In this document: in pieces, positions 23,459 to 32,095 of the stretch
How the letters are laid out: each line of letters opens with the position of its first letter
Position numbering within the stretch: the first letter of the stretch is position 1
Assembly: GCA_016342285.1 (NCBI GenBank)
Contig: JAEINQ010000054.1
Coordinates: forward strand, 1-47,707
DNA: 47,707 bases
Origin: Desulfobacterales bacterium
GTDB taxonomy: Bacteria > Desulfobacterota > Desulfobacteria > Desulfobacterales > JAEINQ01
Direction of reading: 5' to 3'
Notes under the pieces: generated by a model
What the model saw: only the letters and a program-made list of their open reading frames with translations
The model's database searches: none
Told to the model about the DNA's origin: nothing
Made by a program: the position numbers and the translations under genes

Positions 23459-24649
23459 TTAGATGATGGATTTCTCTTTTAGCGCTGCAATATCCGTTTC
23501 ACTCAAATTCAACACCCCCGCCAGAATCTCATCGGTATGCTCACCCAGCAGTGACGGGGGCGTTCTGATCTCATCCGGGGTCTTGGAATAATTGATCGGG
23601 GACGCAATCACCTTCATGGGGCCGATTTTTTCATGAACCACCTCTTGAACGGTTTGCAACGCTTTGACCTGTTCGGAACCAAACAGCTCCTCTAAGGTAT
23701 TTACAGGCCCAACCGGAATCCTGGCTTTGGCCATCTTGTCGAGCAATTCGTCTTTTCCGAATTTGACCGTTTCCTTTTCCAGCAGCGGCACCAGTTCCTC
23801 CCTGTTTTGCACCCGTTTGGGATTGGTGTCGAAGCGGGGGTCTTTTTCCAGGTCTTCAATGCCCAGCTCGGTGCAGAATTTGCTCCACAGGCCATCGTTG
23901 CCGGCGGCAATATTGATGTACCCGTCCTTGGTGGGAAAGGTTTCATACGGTGCAATGAGCGGATGGATGTTTCCGGCCGGTTTGGGCGATTCGCCGGTGG
24001 TGAAAAATCTGCCGGCCTGAAAGGTCAACAGCGCCATCTGTCCTTCCAGGAGCGAGGTCTCCACGAGCTGGCCCTCGCCGCTGCGTTCCCGTTCCCAGAG
24101 GGCACGCATGACGCCGTAGGCGCCGAACATGCCGGCAATGATATCGCCGATGGCCACGCCCACCTTGGTCGGTGTGCGGCCTTTTTCACCGGTAAAGCCC
24201 ATGATGCCGCCCATCCCTTGGGCGATCAGGTCAAACCCCGGCCGTTTGGCATCCGGCCCCACGGACCCGAAACCGGTAATGGAGCAATAGACGAGTCTGG
24301 GATTGATCGCAGAAAGGGTATCATAGTCCATCCCTAGCTTTTGGGTGACGCCGGGCCGGTAATTTTCGACAACCACATCCGCCCATGCGGCCAGCTTGTG
24401 GATCAATTCGCGCCCCTCATCGGAGTCCATGCGAATGGTCATGCATTTCTTGTTGCGGTTGATGCTGGCAAAATAGGAATTCATCCCCGGTGTGAACTCC
24501 GCTCCCCAGGCACGGCTCATATCACCCGATCCGGGCCGTTCAACCTTGATGATTTCCGCCCCGCTGTCGCCGAGCATCAACGTACAATAGGGACCCGCAA
24601 GGGCCTGGGAAAAATCCAGGATTTTAATGCCTTTCATGTGGTTGTCCAT
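23459..24649 (-). CDS. Class III (CaiB/BaiF) acyl-CoA transferase
   Basis: 396 residues; GAGGAGA precedes the ATG at 24649. The catalytic aspartate is Asp169 in VGVAIGDIIAGMFG, the standard position. Other family marks are LAGPYCTLMLGDSGAEIIKVE and VVENYRPGV. Class III enzymes move CoA between carboxylic acids through aspartyl-CoA intermediates, frequently with succinyl-CoA as donor. As first gene of a run with a decarboxylase and sucCD, it probably activates an imported dicarboxylate. The substrate is not determined by sequence. Confidence 0.92.
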   Translation of the reverse strand: MDNHMKGIKILDFSQALAGPYCTLMLGDSGAEIIKVERPGSGDMSRAWGAEFTPGMNSYFASINRNKKCMTIRMDSDEGRELIHKLAAWADVVVENYRPGVTQKLGMDYDTLSAINPRLVYCSITGFGSVGPDAKRPGFDLIAQGMGGIMGFTGEKGRTPTKVGVAIGDIIAGMFGAYGVMRALWERERSGEGQLVETSLLEGQMALLTFQAGRFFTTGESPKPAGNIHPLIAPYETFPTKDGYINIAAGNDGLWSKFCTELGIEDLEKDPRFDTNPKRVQNREELVPLLEKETVKFGKDELLDKMAKARIPVGPVNTLEELFGSEQVKALQTVQEVVHEKIGPMKVIASPINYSKTPDEIRTPPSLLGEHTDEILAGVLNLSETDIAALKEKSII

Positions 24650-24685
24650 CGGTCTCTCCTCGATTCTGTTGCGAATATATTATGT

Positions 24686-24702
24686 ATTATGTATACAATA
24701 AT
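24686..24702. promoter_or_regulatory. GntR/FCD-type operator candidate before the CoA-transferase operon
   Basis: ATTATGTATACAATAAT contains the perfect palindrome TGTATACA (24690-24697) with nearly symmetric A/T flanks, 37 bases upstream of the start codon at 24649. FCD-type GntR regulators commonly bind such TTGTATACAA-like sites. A GntR/FCD gene lies upstream in the same direction, so it may repress this operon when no effector is present. Confidence 0.45.
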
Positions 24703-24902
24703 GGGTCTGATCTAAAATGTCAACCCAAAACTCCTGGTTCTTCCCCCACGGATTCGTCGGGTCCGATTCACCCGATTTGTTCCCTCTGGGAAAACGGGAA
24801 GGATTAACACCCGCCGGTCGGTCAGGGTTTGGAAACCTCAGGTCTGGAAGTCGTGATTTACAATTCAATACGTCGTCCTGTCCATGGCCATGTGGGTGAC
24901 CA

Positions 24903-24930
24903 GCCCCTACCCCGGGTAACGGGTAGGGGC
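24903..24930 (-). terminator. Hairpin downstream of the TRAP operon
   Basis: GCCCCTACCC, an 8-base loop and GGGTAGGGGC form a perfect 10-bp stem about 60 bases after the DctM stop, between the TRAP and CoA-transferase operons. No U-tract is evident. The rest of the 24650-24992 gap contains the operator-like site noted separately and no supported gene. Confidence 0.45.
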
Positions 24931-24992
24931 CGGCCGGTTCGGTACTCAAACATCCCGATATGCGCACAAAACCTTCGGGTCTCAGCCAGGCG

Positions 24993-26339
24993 TTATACCC
25001 CCAGCATCTTGTCCGGTAGCCAGGTGGCCAGTTCCGGGAAGATACAGACGCACACAATTACGATGACCTCGATGATCAGAAACGGGTAGACGCCTTTTAA
25101 GACCGTGGACATGGGCACATCCGGCGCGATGGCTTTCACCACGTAGAGGTTCAGCCCCACCGGGGGGGTGACCAGGCCGATTTCCAGGTTGATCGTGGCG
25201 ATGACCGCAAACCAGACGGAGCTAAAACCCAGGCCGGTGATCACCGGCAGCAGCAGGGGCGCCACCATGACCAGGACCGCGGCGGGCGGAATGAAGAACC
25301 CGAGGACCAGCAGCAGGATGTTGACCATGAAAATAATGCCCCATTTGCCAAAGGGCAGGGCGAGAATCCATTCGGCGATGGACTGGGTTACGTAGAGATC
25401 CGAGGAAACATAGCCGAAAATCAGGGCCGCCGCCATGATCATCAGAATCATCGAGCTTTCGTTCAGGGCCTTGATGATGATGGCCCACAGCTTTCGGGGA
25501 TCGGTGAGCCGGTAGATGATCATCACGAGCACAAAGGCCATCACAGCCCCGACGCCGCCGGCTTCGCTGGGCGTGGCCCAGCCCCCGTAAAGGGCTATCA
25601 TGATACCGGCGATGATCAGAACGAAGGGCAGCACTTTGACCAGGGACTGGAACCGATCGGCCCATGAATAATATTCGGTTTCCCCCCGGTCCTCGATGAA
25701 ATAGACACTGCCCGCTGAGGCCGGATGTTTTTTTCGGTAGAAAAAAATGGCGGCGACCCAGACGCAGCTCAGGAAAATTTCCAGCATCCCGGGAAGGATG
25801 CCGGCGATGAAACATTTGCCGATGGAGGTTTCCGTGGCCACACCGTAAAGGATCATGGTGACGCTGGGTGGAATGAGGATACCGAAGGTGCCGGCATGGG
25901 CGATCAGGCCGCAGGCCAGGGCCGGAGAATACCCTTTTCGCCGCATTTCCGGAATGCCCACCCCGCCGATGGCAGCGGCTGTTGCCGGGCTCGAGCCGCT
26001 GAGCGCGGCGAAAATGCCGCAGGCCAGCATGTTGGCGATGCCCAGTCCGCCTGGGACTTTATACATCCATTTGTGCAGGGTCTCGTAAAGGTCGCGGCTC
26101 GCCCTGGAGGCGGCGATGGGCGCGCTCAAAATGATGAAGAGCGGAATCGCCAGCAGGGCGAAATTGTCGAGGCTGCTGTAAAGGACATAGGGCAGCGACG
26201 GAAGGATATGGGGCGAAAAGATAAGGATCGCGACAACCGATATGCCTGCCAGGCCGGCCCAGATCGGCATGCCCGAGACCAGGAGCACCAGTGCGCCGCC
26301 GAACAGAAAAATGTTGATGAAAAATTGTTCCATATTCAA
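24993..26339 (-). CDS. dctM: TRAP transporter, large permease subunit (DctM)
   Basis: 448 residues with about a dozen hydrophobic helices. Family marks include LLAIPLFIILSAPIAASRAS, SGSSPATAAAIGGVGIPEMRRKGY and LIPPSVTMILYG. The large subunit forms the sodium-driven channel that moves the substrate delivered by the periplasmic binding protein. Expressed with DctQ (102 bases upstream) and DctP. Substrates of the family are mostly C4-dicarboxylates, keto acids and other organic acids. Confidence 0.95.
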   Translation of the reverse strand: MNMEQFFINIFLFGGALVLLVSGMPIWAGLAGISVVAILIFSPHILPSLPYVLYSSLDNFALLAIPLFIILSAPIAASRASRDLYETLHKWMYKVPGGLGIANMLACGIFAALSGSSPATAAAIGGVGIPEMRRKGYSPALACGLIAHAGTFGILIPPSVTMILYGVATETSIGKCFIAGILPGMLEIFLSCVWVAAIFFYRKKHPASAGSVYFIEDRGETEYYSWADRFQSLVKVLPFVLIIAGIMIALYGGWATPSEAGGVGAVMAFVLVMIIYRLTDPRKLWAIIIKALNESSMILMIMAAALIFGYVSSDLYVTQSIAEWILALPFGKWGIIFMVNILLLVLGFFIPPAAVLVMVAPLLLPVITGLGFSSVWFAVIATINLEIGLVTPPVGLNLYVVKAIAPDVPMSTVLKGVYPFLIIEVIVIVCVCIFPELATWLPDKMLGV

Positions 26340-26440
26340 ACTCCATCCTGAATAATCTTATAGGCATCGGACGCGATTTTCAATTCGAGGTCGCGAACCA
26401 TTCGACAGACCATGGATGATAGACAGAGAGCGTGAACCGG

Positions 26441-27010
26441 TTATTTCGGCTTGACCGCATCCAGATCGATATCCTTGAGTTCTGCCCGGACAATCTCTTC
26501 TTCATATTCGCCGGCTTTCAACTGGATGATCTTTTTGACGATATTAACGATGTACTGCATCACCATCAGGGTCAGGCCGAAGGGGATAAAAAAGTAGGGA
26601 ATCCACAGGGGCGGCCCCCAGAGAGACATGGAGTGGTAGTTTTCAACCACTGTTTTCCACCACATGGGCCAGGCATACCAGGCGATAATGCCCGAAAGCG
26701 CCATGGTGAAGAACGCCCCGAAAAGCAGAAGAAACTCGCGAACTTTCGGGGAGAGGTAAACCAGCAGGAAATCCACATTGAGATGGTTGTCGTGTTTCTG
26801 CACAAACGCGGTCCCCATAAACGTTGCGAAAATGAGCAGGAAAACACACATCTCGGTCTGCCATATGGTAGATATATCCAAGACCTTGCGGACAAACACC
26901 CCTTCCGTAATAATCAAGGCTGCCGCGACGATGCACAGGGCGGAGATATACCCCATTATGACGCTGAGTCCTTCGGTTAAGAATTTGAAAATATTCCAAA
27001 ACATTTTCAT
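26441..27010 (-). CDS. dctQ: TRAP transporter, small permease subunit (DctQ)
   Basis: 189 residues with four hydrophobic helices, roughly at 12-35, 45-70, 90-110 and 130-155, and the RxxxE-like loop pattern (SPKVREFLLLFGAFFTM) usual in DctQ. It scaffolds the large permease in the membrane. The tail beyond the fourth helix is longer and acidic (EYEEEIVRAELKDID). Lies 118 bases downstream of dctP. Confidence 0.92.
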   Translation of the reverse strand: MKMFWNIFKFLTEGLSVIMGYISALCIVAAALIITEGVFVRKVLDISTIWQTEMCVFLLIFATFMGTAFVQKHDNHLNVDFLLVYLSPKVREFLLLFGAFFTMALSGIIAWYAWPMWWKTVVENYHSMSLWGPPLWIPYFFIPFGLTLMVMQYIVNIVKKIIQLKAGEYEEEIVRAELKDIDLDAVKPK

Positions 27011-27128
27011 CGTTACCTTCCAGAATATGTATGGGGTCCGAATTGTTTTTATTCAGGATGAGATAAAAAAGACTGCGGAGCCCCGTATCAGGCTATCAGG
27101 GCTCCGCGGCGTCGTTTAATACTTGCTG

Positions 27129-28139
27129 CTAATCCATGGCATCCACGGCCATGTCCAGAATTTCCTGTCCGCCTTCGACATTGTCGGCAAAGTCCTTCCA
27201 GGCGGTCTTTTGGGCATAGTCTCTCCAAGCGCCGAATTCGGCCTTGTTCATTTCATGAACCTCGACGCCGGCCTTGGTGTACTCCTTTAACATGGTCTGG
27301 GCCAGGGCGTCGAAGTTTTCAACGATCCAGTTTTCATGCAGCCATTCGGCGACTTCCATAAACGCCTTCTGGTGTTCGGGCTTCAGGCGAGCCCAGGTTT
27401 TTTCCGAGATGCAGAGGTTTTCCGCCATGAACCAGATGGCGTATTTGGTCGGTACGTTGACGTATTTGAGCTGCTCATAGAGGCGATAGCTCACGAAGGA
27501 AGCGGCCGAGGTCAACACTGTGTCCAGAACCCCGGTGGCCGCGGCCTGGTAGACTTCTGAAGAGGGCATGCTGGTGATCGAAGCGCCGGCTTCTCTCATC
27601 ATGAATTCAAACTTCTTGCCGGCCGCGCGCAATTTCAGACCATTGACATCTGCGGGCAGCTTGACCATTTTGGCCGTCGATCCGATGCCGCCGGAAAACC
27701 ATGCCCAGGCGATGTTTCGCACGCCGTTTTCCAGCATCATGCCTTCAAGCTTTTTCCCGATGGGTTTGTTTCGCCAGGTCAGCCCCTGGGCGACGTTCTG
27801 GACCGAGCAGGGCATCAGGCTGACGGAAAACTGGGGAACCTTGCCGGATGCATAGTCCAGGGGAAACAGGGACATGTCCAGGCTTCCCATTCGCATGGCA
27901 TCCCACTGTTCTTTGGCCTTAAAGAGGGCCGACGCGGGATAATACCGGAATTTGACTTCGCCTTTGGTCATTTCAGTGACCTTGTCGCCGAAGACCCGGC
28001 ACATCTCGTCCCGCACATCCCCTTTGGAGAACTGATGGGACACCTTAATTGTCATCGGCCGAGCTTGCACCGTTGTGCAGACGAAAATGACACTCACCAA
28101 GCAGACCATCATTGCAATTAGTACGGTTCTTCTTTTCAT
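27129..28139 (-). CDS. dctP: TRAP transporter, periplasmic solute-binding protein (DctP)
   Basis: 336 residues from the ATG at 28139, which has GAGGAGG five bases upstream; a longer reading to 28223 has no ribosome site. Residues 1-26 are a signal peptide (RRTVLIAMMVCLVSVIFV, then AQA-like cleavage). The mature protein shows the TRAP pattern KVSHQFSKGD, LRAAGKKFEFMMREAGA and SEVYQAAATGVLDTV. The arginine that usually binds a carboxylate of the ligand is present in LKLRAAGK. The ligand is therefore an organic acid, identity unknown. Confidence 0.94.
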   Translation of the reverse strand: MKRRTVLIAMMVCLVSVIFVCTTVQARPMTIKVSHQFSKGDVRDEMCRVFGDKVTEMTKGEVKFRYYPASALFKAKEQWDAMRMGSLDMSLFPLDYASGKVPQFSVSLMPCSVQNVAQGLTWRNKPIGKKLEGMMLENGVRNIAWAWFSGGIGSTAKMVKLPADVNGLKLRAAGKKFEFMMREAGASITSMPSSEVYQAAATGVLDTVLTSAASFVSYRLYEQLKYVNVPTKYAIWFMAENLCISEKTWARLKPEHQKAFMEVAEWLHENWIVENFDALAQTMLKEYTKAGVEVHEMNKAEFGAWRDYAQKTAWKDFADNVEGGQEILDMAVDAMD

Positions 28140-28231
28140 CAATGCCTCCTCTTCCTCCGTTGGGTTAATGGATCCTTTTGCGGGCCACACGAAACGGCTG
28201 GTTATAACAACCGATGCGTCCAAATTGTTCG

Positions 28232-28897
28232 TTAGATGATGCGATGCATTGCGATCAGGGCTTCCTCTTGATTTTTAAGGTGTTTCTTCATGGCCCGTTC
28301 CGCTTCATGGGAATCTCTGTTGCGAAATGCTTCGAGCAGTTCCTCATGTTCCATGATCGATTGATCGAACCGCCCCTCCTTGTTGAGCTGCTGGGTTCGG
28401 TAGAGCAGGATCTTGTCATGAAGCGAGCGAATCAATTCATAGAGCAGTTGGTTCTTGGCAAGGCTGCGAATGTACTTGTGACATTGGGTGTTGGCTTCCA
28501 GGTACCTGTCGCTGTTTTTGTCCGTGTGGTGGTGCTTGAGCTCATTGTGGAGGACTTCAAGCTTTTCCAGTTCCTCGTCCGTCATCCGTTCGGCGGCCAG
28601 GCGTGAGGCCTCCCCCTCCAGCAGGGTCATCACCTCAAAAATTTCCCTGACGTTTTCAATGGAGGGCTCGGAAACAAAGGCGCCCTTGTTGGGAATGATA
28701 TCGATCAGTCCTTCGGATTTGAGGGTTCGCAGCGCCTCTCGAACCGGGGTTCGGCTGACCCCGAGCAGTTCGCAAAGCGCTCTTTCCTTTACCTTTTCGC
28801 CCTTGGTCAGAATCCGCTGGCGAATCATTTCCCGGATTCGATACGAAACCTGCGATTCAAGCGATTCCACCTTGATCGATTCCATGTGTATCTTCAC
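28232..28897 (-). CDS. GntR-family regulator with FCD ligand domain
   Basis: 221 residues from a GTG whose AGGGG is correctly spaced; an ATG four codons later would be too far from it. The winged helix spans about residues 12-78 (VKERALCELLGVSRTPVREA). The FCD domain follows with metal-ligand-like residues (EANTQCHKYIRSLAKN and MEHEELLEAF). FCD regulators sense organic acids. Placed 92 bases upstream of dctP on the same strand, it very likely controls the transporter and the CoA-transferase operon. Confidence 0.93.
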   Translation of the reverse strand: MKIHMESIKVESLESQVSYRIREMIRQRILTKGEKVKERALCELLGVSRTPVREALRTLKSEGLIDIIPNKGAFVSEPSIENVREIFEVMTLLEGEASRLAAERMTDEELEKLEVLHNELKHHHTDKNSDRYLEANTQCHKYIRSLAKNQLLYELIRSLHDKILLYRTQQLNKEGRFDQSIMEHEELLEAFRNRDSHEAERAMKKHLKNQEEALIAMHRII

Positions 28898-29115
28898 TTT
28901 AATCCCCTGTTGTTAAGGGTGGATGGGGATGGCGGTCCGGTTGTTCTCTTCGGCCCCACCGGACCGTGTAACCCTTCCTTTAGTGGGTCGGTGCTCGAAC
29001 AAATCCAAGCTCTTCCGGTGGGGACCGTTTTTATCGCGAATGCTGAACCAAGCCAGCACGACACAGGCCTGTCTGGCCGGTTTCATGTCAAAGATCGAAT
29101 GAGTGTCAGAGGCCT

Positions 29116-29138
29116 AAATTGAAACGTTGTTTCAATTT
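29116..29138. promoter_or_regulatory. Perfect 10-bp palindromic site upstream of the GntR gene
   Basis: AAATTGAAAC, spacer GTT, GTTTCAATTT. The site lies about 220 bases before the GntR start in a stretch that turns A/T-rich (29139-29280). Its symmetry suits a dimeric regulator, though a structural hairpin is possible. A second hairpin (GCCGTTGG, 10-base loop, CCAACGGC) lies at 29303-29328. Otherwise I see no intact gene in 28898-29475. Confidence 0.45.
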
Positions 29139-29475
29139 TATGAAAAATTGCATAATTTATACATTATTCAGGTACGAGATTTATAGCCCATGAATTCTAC
29201 CCAAGTCAAGACAAAATGCATATTTAAAGGTCTTTTTTCAGTCGTTTTGTTTGGGCCAATTTTATGAATTGAATTTAGCAAAATTTACAAAGGGTTAATT
29301 CAGCCGTTGGCTCACCGGGCCCAACGGCCGTGGAACAGACCCGAAAGCTCCGGCCCGAAATACCGGAATCCGTGCCGTCGGAAAATGGATCAAGCACTTG
29401 TTGAGGCTCCGGGGACGTGGTAGGTGGGAGCGCTTTAATCGGCATGGGTTCATTTCCCGCCCCCTGGGGCGATAG

Positions 29476-29652
29476 GATTCAGATATCGTTTTTAATACCC
29501 CGCTGCTTGCGGCGGTTTCCTCCTTCCACCAGGGAAACAGCTACGACTTCGGTTCGATTCTTCGCATGGTTCTCTGGACCCTGCCCGGCGCGATCATCGG
29601 CGCGCTGGTCGCCGTGCGCATCAACAACGAGCTTTTTGAAATCGTGACCTAG
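29476..29652 (+). pseudogene. Fragment resembling a TauE/SafE-type permease
   Basis: A 58-codon open stretch between in-frame stops (TAG at 29473 and TAG at 29650) reads DIVFNTPLLAAVSSFHQG and RMVLWTLPGAIIGALVAVRI. The last part matches the helix with Pro-Gly-Ala-x-Ile-Gly-Ala seen in TauE/SafE sulfite exporter family proteins. There is no start codon with a ribosome site. It looks like a short remnant of a transporter gene. Confidence 0.35.
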
Positions 29653-29680
29653 TTTCGAACGAATTGATAATTGAACAAAA

Positions 29681-30232
29681 TTATCGGATACCGACCAGCG
29701 AGGCCATCAGGGCCGGCCGGCCGCCTTCGACCTGATGTGATTCCCGGTAATGGACGATGCGAAGGGGCAAGAAGGCATGGAGCAGTTCGTTTTCCCGGAG
29801 CAGGTAGTCCTTGCAGGCCGGTCCCTGAGACGGGTCCTCGGGATGCCGGATCCAGGTCTCGAAGATCAGCATCCCGCCGGGTGCGAGGGCGTCGATGATC
29901 TGGTGAAAGAGGCGCCGGTGGAGAAAACGGATATTGAGGATAAGGTCGTAGCGCCCGGGGGCGATGTCAAAGGTGTCCAGATCGGCGCAGACGGCGAAAA
30001 GGTTCGGGTGGGCATGGGCGTAGCGGGCCAGGGCTGCATCGGAAATGTCCACCGCCTCCACGGTAAATCCGTTTTGGGCCAGGTAAAGGGCGTTTTTCCC
30101 CAGGCCCGCGGCGATGTCCAGGGCCCTGCCGGGTTCGGCCAGGGATGCATACTCGGCAACGATCTTTGATGGGTCTTCAGCGGCCGGGCGCTGCATGTGG
30201 CGCCGGTTCCACTTGAGGCGGTCTTTTTTCAT
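29681..30232 (-). CDS. TehB-like class I SAM methyltransferase
   Basis: 183 residues. Motif I is ALDIAAGLGKNALYLAQNGF near residue 36, followed by VEAVDISDAAL and a DLILNIRFLHRRLF segment. The overall layout resembles TehB/tellurite-resistance or thiopurine-type methyltransferases. Its ATG overlaps the stop of the HAD-Nudix gene (ATGA), so it ends that transcript. The substrate is unknown; small oxyanions or electrophiles are typical for relatives. Confidence 0.85.
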   Translation of the reverse strand: MKKDRLKWNRRHMQRPAAEDPSKIVAEYASLAEPGRALDIAAGLGKNALYLAQNGFTVEAVDISDAALARYAHAHPNLFAVCADLDTFDIAPGRYDLILNIRFLHRRLFHQIIDALAPGGMLIFETWIRHPEDPSQGPACKDYLLRENELLHAFLPLRIVHYRESHQVEGGRPALMASLVGIR

Positions 30233-31335
30233 CAGCCGAAACCGAATTTTTCTTTCAGTAGCCGGCGGGTTGCCGGGTTGACGTCGAGCCGGGTGAGTTC
30301 ATCGGTCGAGACCCATCGGGCTTCCAGCGCATCGTCACCGGCCCTGGGTTCGCCGTCGATGTAGTTGGCCGAAAGATCCACGATCACATAGTGAAAGCGG
30401 ACCCGGCCGTTTTCGGTCCTGAGCACATCAAAGGCAAGGACCGGATCTCCGGCCAGAATTCGGATGCCGGTTTCTTCGAATATCTCCCGTTCGGCGGCGG
30501 CCTGAAGCGTTTCGCCCAGCAGGACGCTTCCACCGGGAATGGCCCAGACACCGGCTGCCGGAGGTTTGCCTCTACGAACCAGCAGGACCCTGGCCTGGTG
30601 AAAGACCACAGCCCCCACGGCGGGGCGCGGTGTTAACGGAAATTCCGTTCGCTGGGCCAAGGGCAGTTCGGGATTGAGCGGCAATGCCATCCATGTCAGA
30701 AGGTCTTCGGGGGACCGAAAGAGGGCCTGAGCGCCGGCTGCCAGAAGCTCTTCGGCGCATCGAAATCCCCACAGGGCGCCAGCGGCGTACATGCCGGCCG
30801 CGGCCGCGGTCTGCATGTCAACCGGCATGTCTCCCAGGTAAAGGCACCGCTCGGGGAGGACGCCCAGGGTCCGGGCCATTTCAACGGCACCGGCCGGATC
30901 GGGTTTCTTTGGCATTTCAGGTTTTGCGCCCCACACGTGTTCGAAGGTCGAATCGGCCAGCAGCCGGTCGACCATCTCCACGGTCGGGTCATGGGGTCGG
31001 TTGCTCAGCACGGCGGTCTTGAGCCCCGCGGCCCGGCACGCTGCGATGAGTTGGGGGGTTTTCGGGTAGGGGCGACTCTTCACCGCCAAGTGGCGGCTGT
31101 ATTCCGCCTTCATGGCGGCAACAAAATGTTCCACCTCCGGTGCCGACCGGCTCTCGTCGGGCAGGGCCCTTTGGGTGAGCATGTCAATGCCGTCACCGAC
31201 GAAATAGCGGTAGTCGGCAATGGGGTGAATCGGCAGTCCTGCCGCTTCAAGAACGCGGTTCATGCTGTCGGCGATGTCTTCCAGGGAATCGACCAGGGTG
31301 CCGTCCAAGTCGAATATAATGGCGTCAAAGTTCAT
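30232..31335 (-). CDS. HAD phosphatase fused to Nudix hydrolase
   Basis: 367 residues from the ATG at 31335 preceded by GAGGA. Residues 1-215 are a phosphoglycolate-phosphatase-like HAD domain: DLDGTLVDS (nucleophile Asp8), LSNRP, KPDPAGAVEMA and LGDMPVDMQTA. Residues 230-367 are a Nudix hydrolase with a complete Nudix box, GGSVLLGETLQAAAEREIFE followed by ETGI. Both halves keep catalytic residues. The fusion would act on phosphorylated or nucleoside-diphosphate-linked metabolites, perhaps in sequence. It lies in the oxygen-defence run, 64 bases from the HEAT-type gene, hinting at a nucleotide-pool sanitising role (inference). Confidence 0.9.
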   Translation of the reverse strand: MNFDAIIFDLDGTLVDSLEDIADSMNRVLEAAGLPIHPIADYRYFVGDGIDMLTQRALPDESRSAPEVEHFVAAMKAEYSRHLAVKSRPYPKTPQLIAACRAAGLKTAVLSNRPHDPTVEMVDRLLADSTFEHVWGAKPEMPKKPDPAGAVEMARTLGVLPERCLYLGDMPVDMQTAAAAGMYAAGALWGFRCAEELLAAGAQALFRSPEDLLTWMALPLNPELPLAQRTEFPLTPRPAVGAVVFHQARVLLVRRGKPPAAGVWAIPGGSVLLGETLQAAAEREIFEETGIRILAGDPVLAFDVLRTENGRVRFHYVIVDLSANYIDGEPRAGDDALEARWVSTDELTRLDVNPATRRLLKEKFGFG

Positions 31336-31399
31336 TTTTTCCTCTGCGGGTGGAACGGTCGTGCGTGGAGAGACACAAGAAGCAACGATCACAATCCCT

Positions 31400-32086
31400 T
31401 CATCGGTCGCAGCCTGAATCGCTGCCGGAAACGAGTTCGCAGATTTCTATGCTTCGGATTCGGCCGTCGATGAAAATTTCCACAACATTTCGGTCCTGAG
31501 CCAGGCGCGCCCATAGAACCGGGGAGCGATCCATACCCGGTGCCACTGCCACCCATGCGGCCAATCCCCGAAGGTGAGGGTCGCTGGAAGCGAGATAAGG
31601 CGCCAGGAAAGGGGCGGACGGTTTCGCGTGGCAAGGCTGGTTGCGGGCCAGTCGGCCGATACCCCAAAGGACGCCGCGTTGCAGCCCTTCATGTTCGAGA
31701 TAGTTGCCCCGGGGGTCGATGTAGGAAATGAGAATGCGGGCATATTCATCGGCTATCGGCTCACTTTGGGCCATGATTTCCCCCATGGCTTCGGGTGCCC
31801 CCCATCCGATGCCTCCGGATTCGTCATTGAGGCTCCATGTGAGCCTGCGCATGACGACCCGGGCCGATTCCATATCTTTCTCGGCCAGGGCTGCCACAAC
31901 GACCCCCATGGCGGTGATGGCCCGCCATCGTACCAGGGGGTCCGGGTTGAGAAAAAAGGAGATCAGGGGATTGACCACCCGCCGGGGCGTAAATCCGACA
32001 AGGGTTTTCAGTACCGGATCAAACGGGTCCGTTTGAAGCAGTACCAGTACTTGTCGTTTGAATGCTCTTCCTTTGGCGGCTTCCAT
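31400..32086 (-). CDS. HEAT-repeat-like conserved protein (DVU0298-type)
   Basis: 228 residues built from short paired helices (VVNPLISFFLNPDPLVRWRA, ISYIDPRGNYLEHEGLQRGV, APYLASSDPHLRGLAAWVA), the look of HEAT or armadillo repeats. It resembles a conserved protein group found in sulfate reducers that I recall as DVU0298 family; that name is from memory. Such proteins are usually binding scaffolds. It begins 9 bases after the DsrE-like gene, so it shares the operon with the ferredoxin and flavodiiron protein. Function unknown. Confidence 0.7.
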   Translation of the reverse strand: MEAAKGRAFKRQVLVLLQTDPFDPVLKTLVGFTPRRVVNPLISFFLNPDPLVRWRAITAMGVVVAALAEKDMESARVVMRRLTWSLNDESGGIGWGAPEAMGEIMAQSEPIADEYARILISYIDPRGNYLEHEGLQRGVLWGIGRLARNQPCHAKPSAPFLAPYLASSDPHLRGLAAWVAVAPGMDRSPVLWARLAQDRNVVEIFIDGRIRSIEICELVSGSDSGCDR

Positions 32087-32095
32087 GCGGCGATT

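Noticed and set aside
24680..25057. A 125-codon minus-strand frame between the TRAP and CoA-transferase genes
   Set aside because: It overlaps the DctM C-terminus and shows no ribosome site or protein-like conservation.
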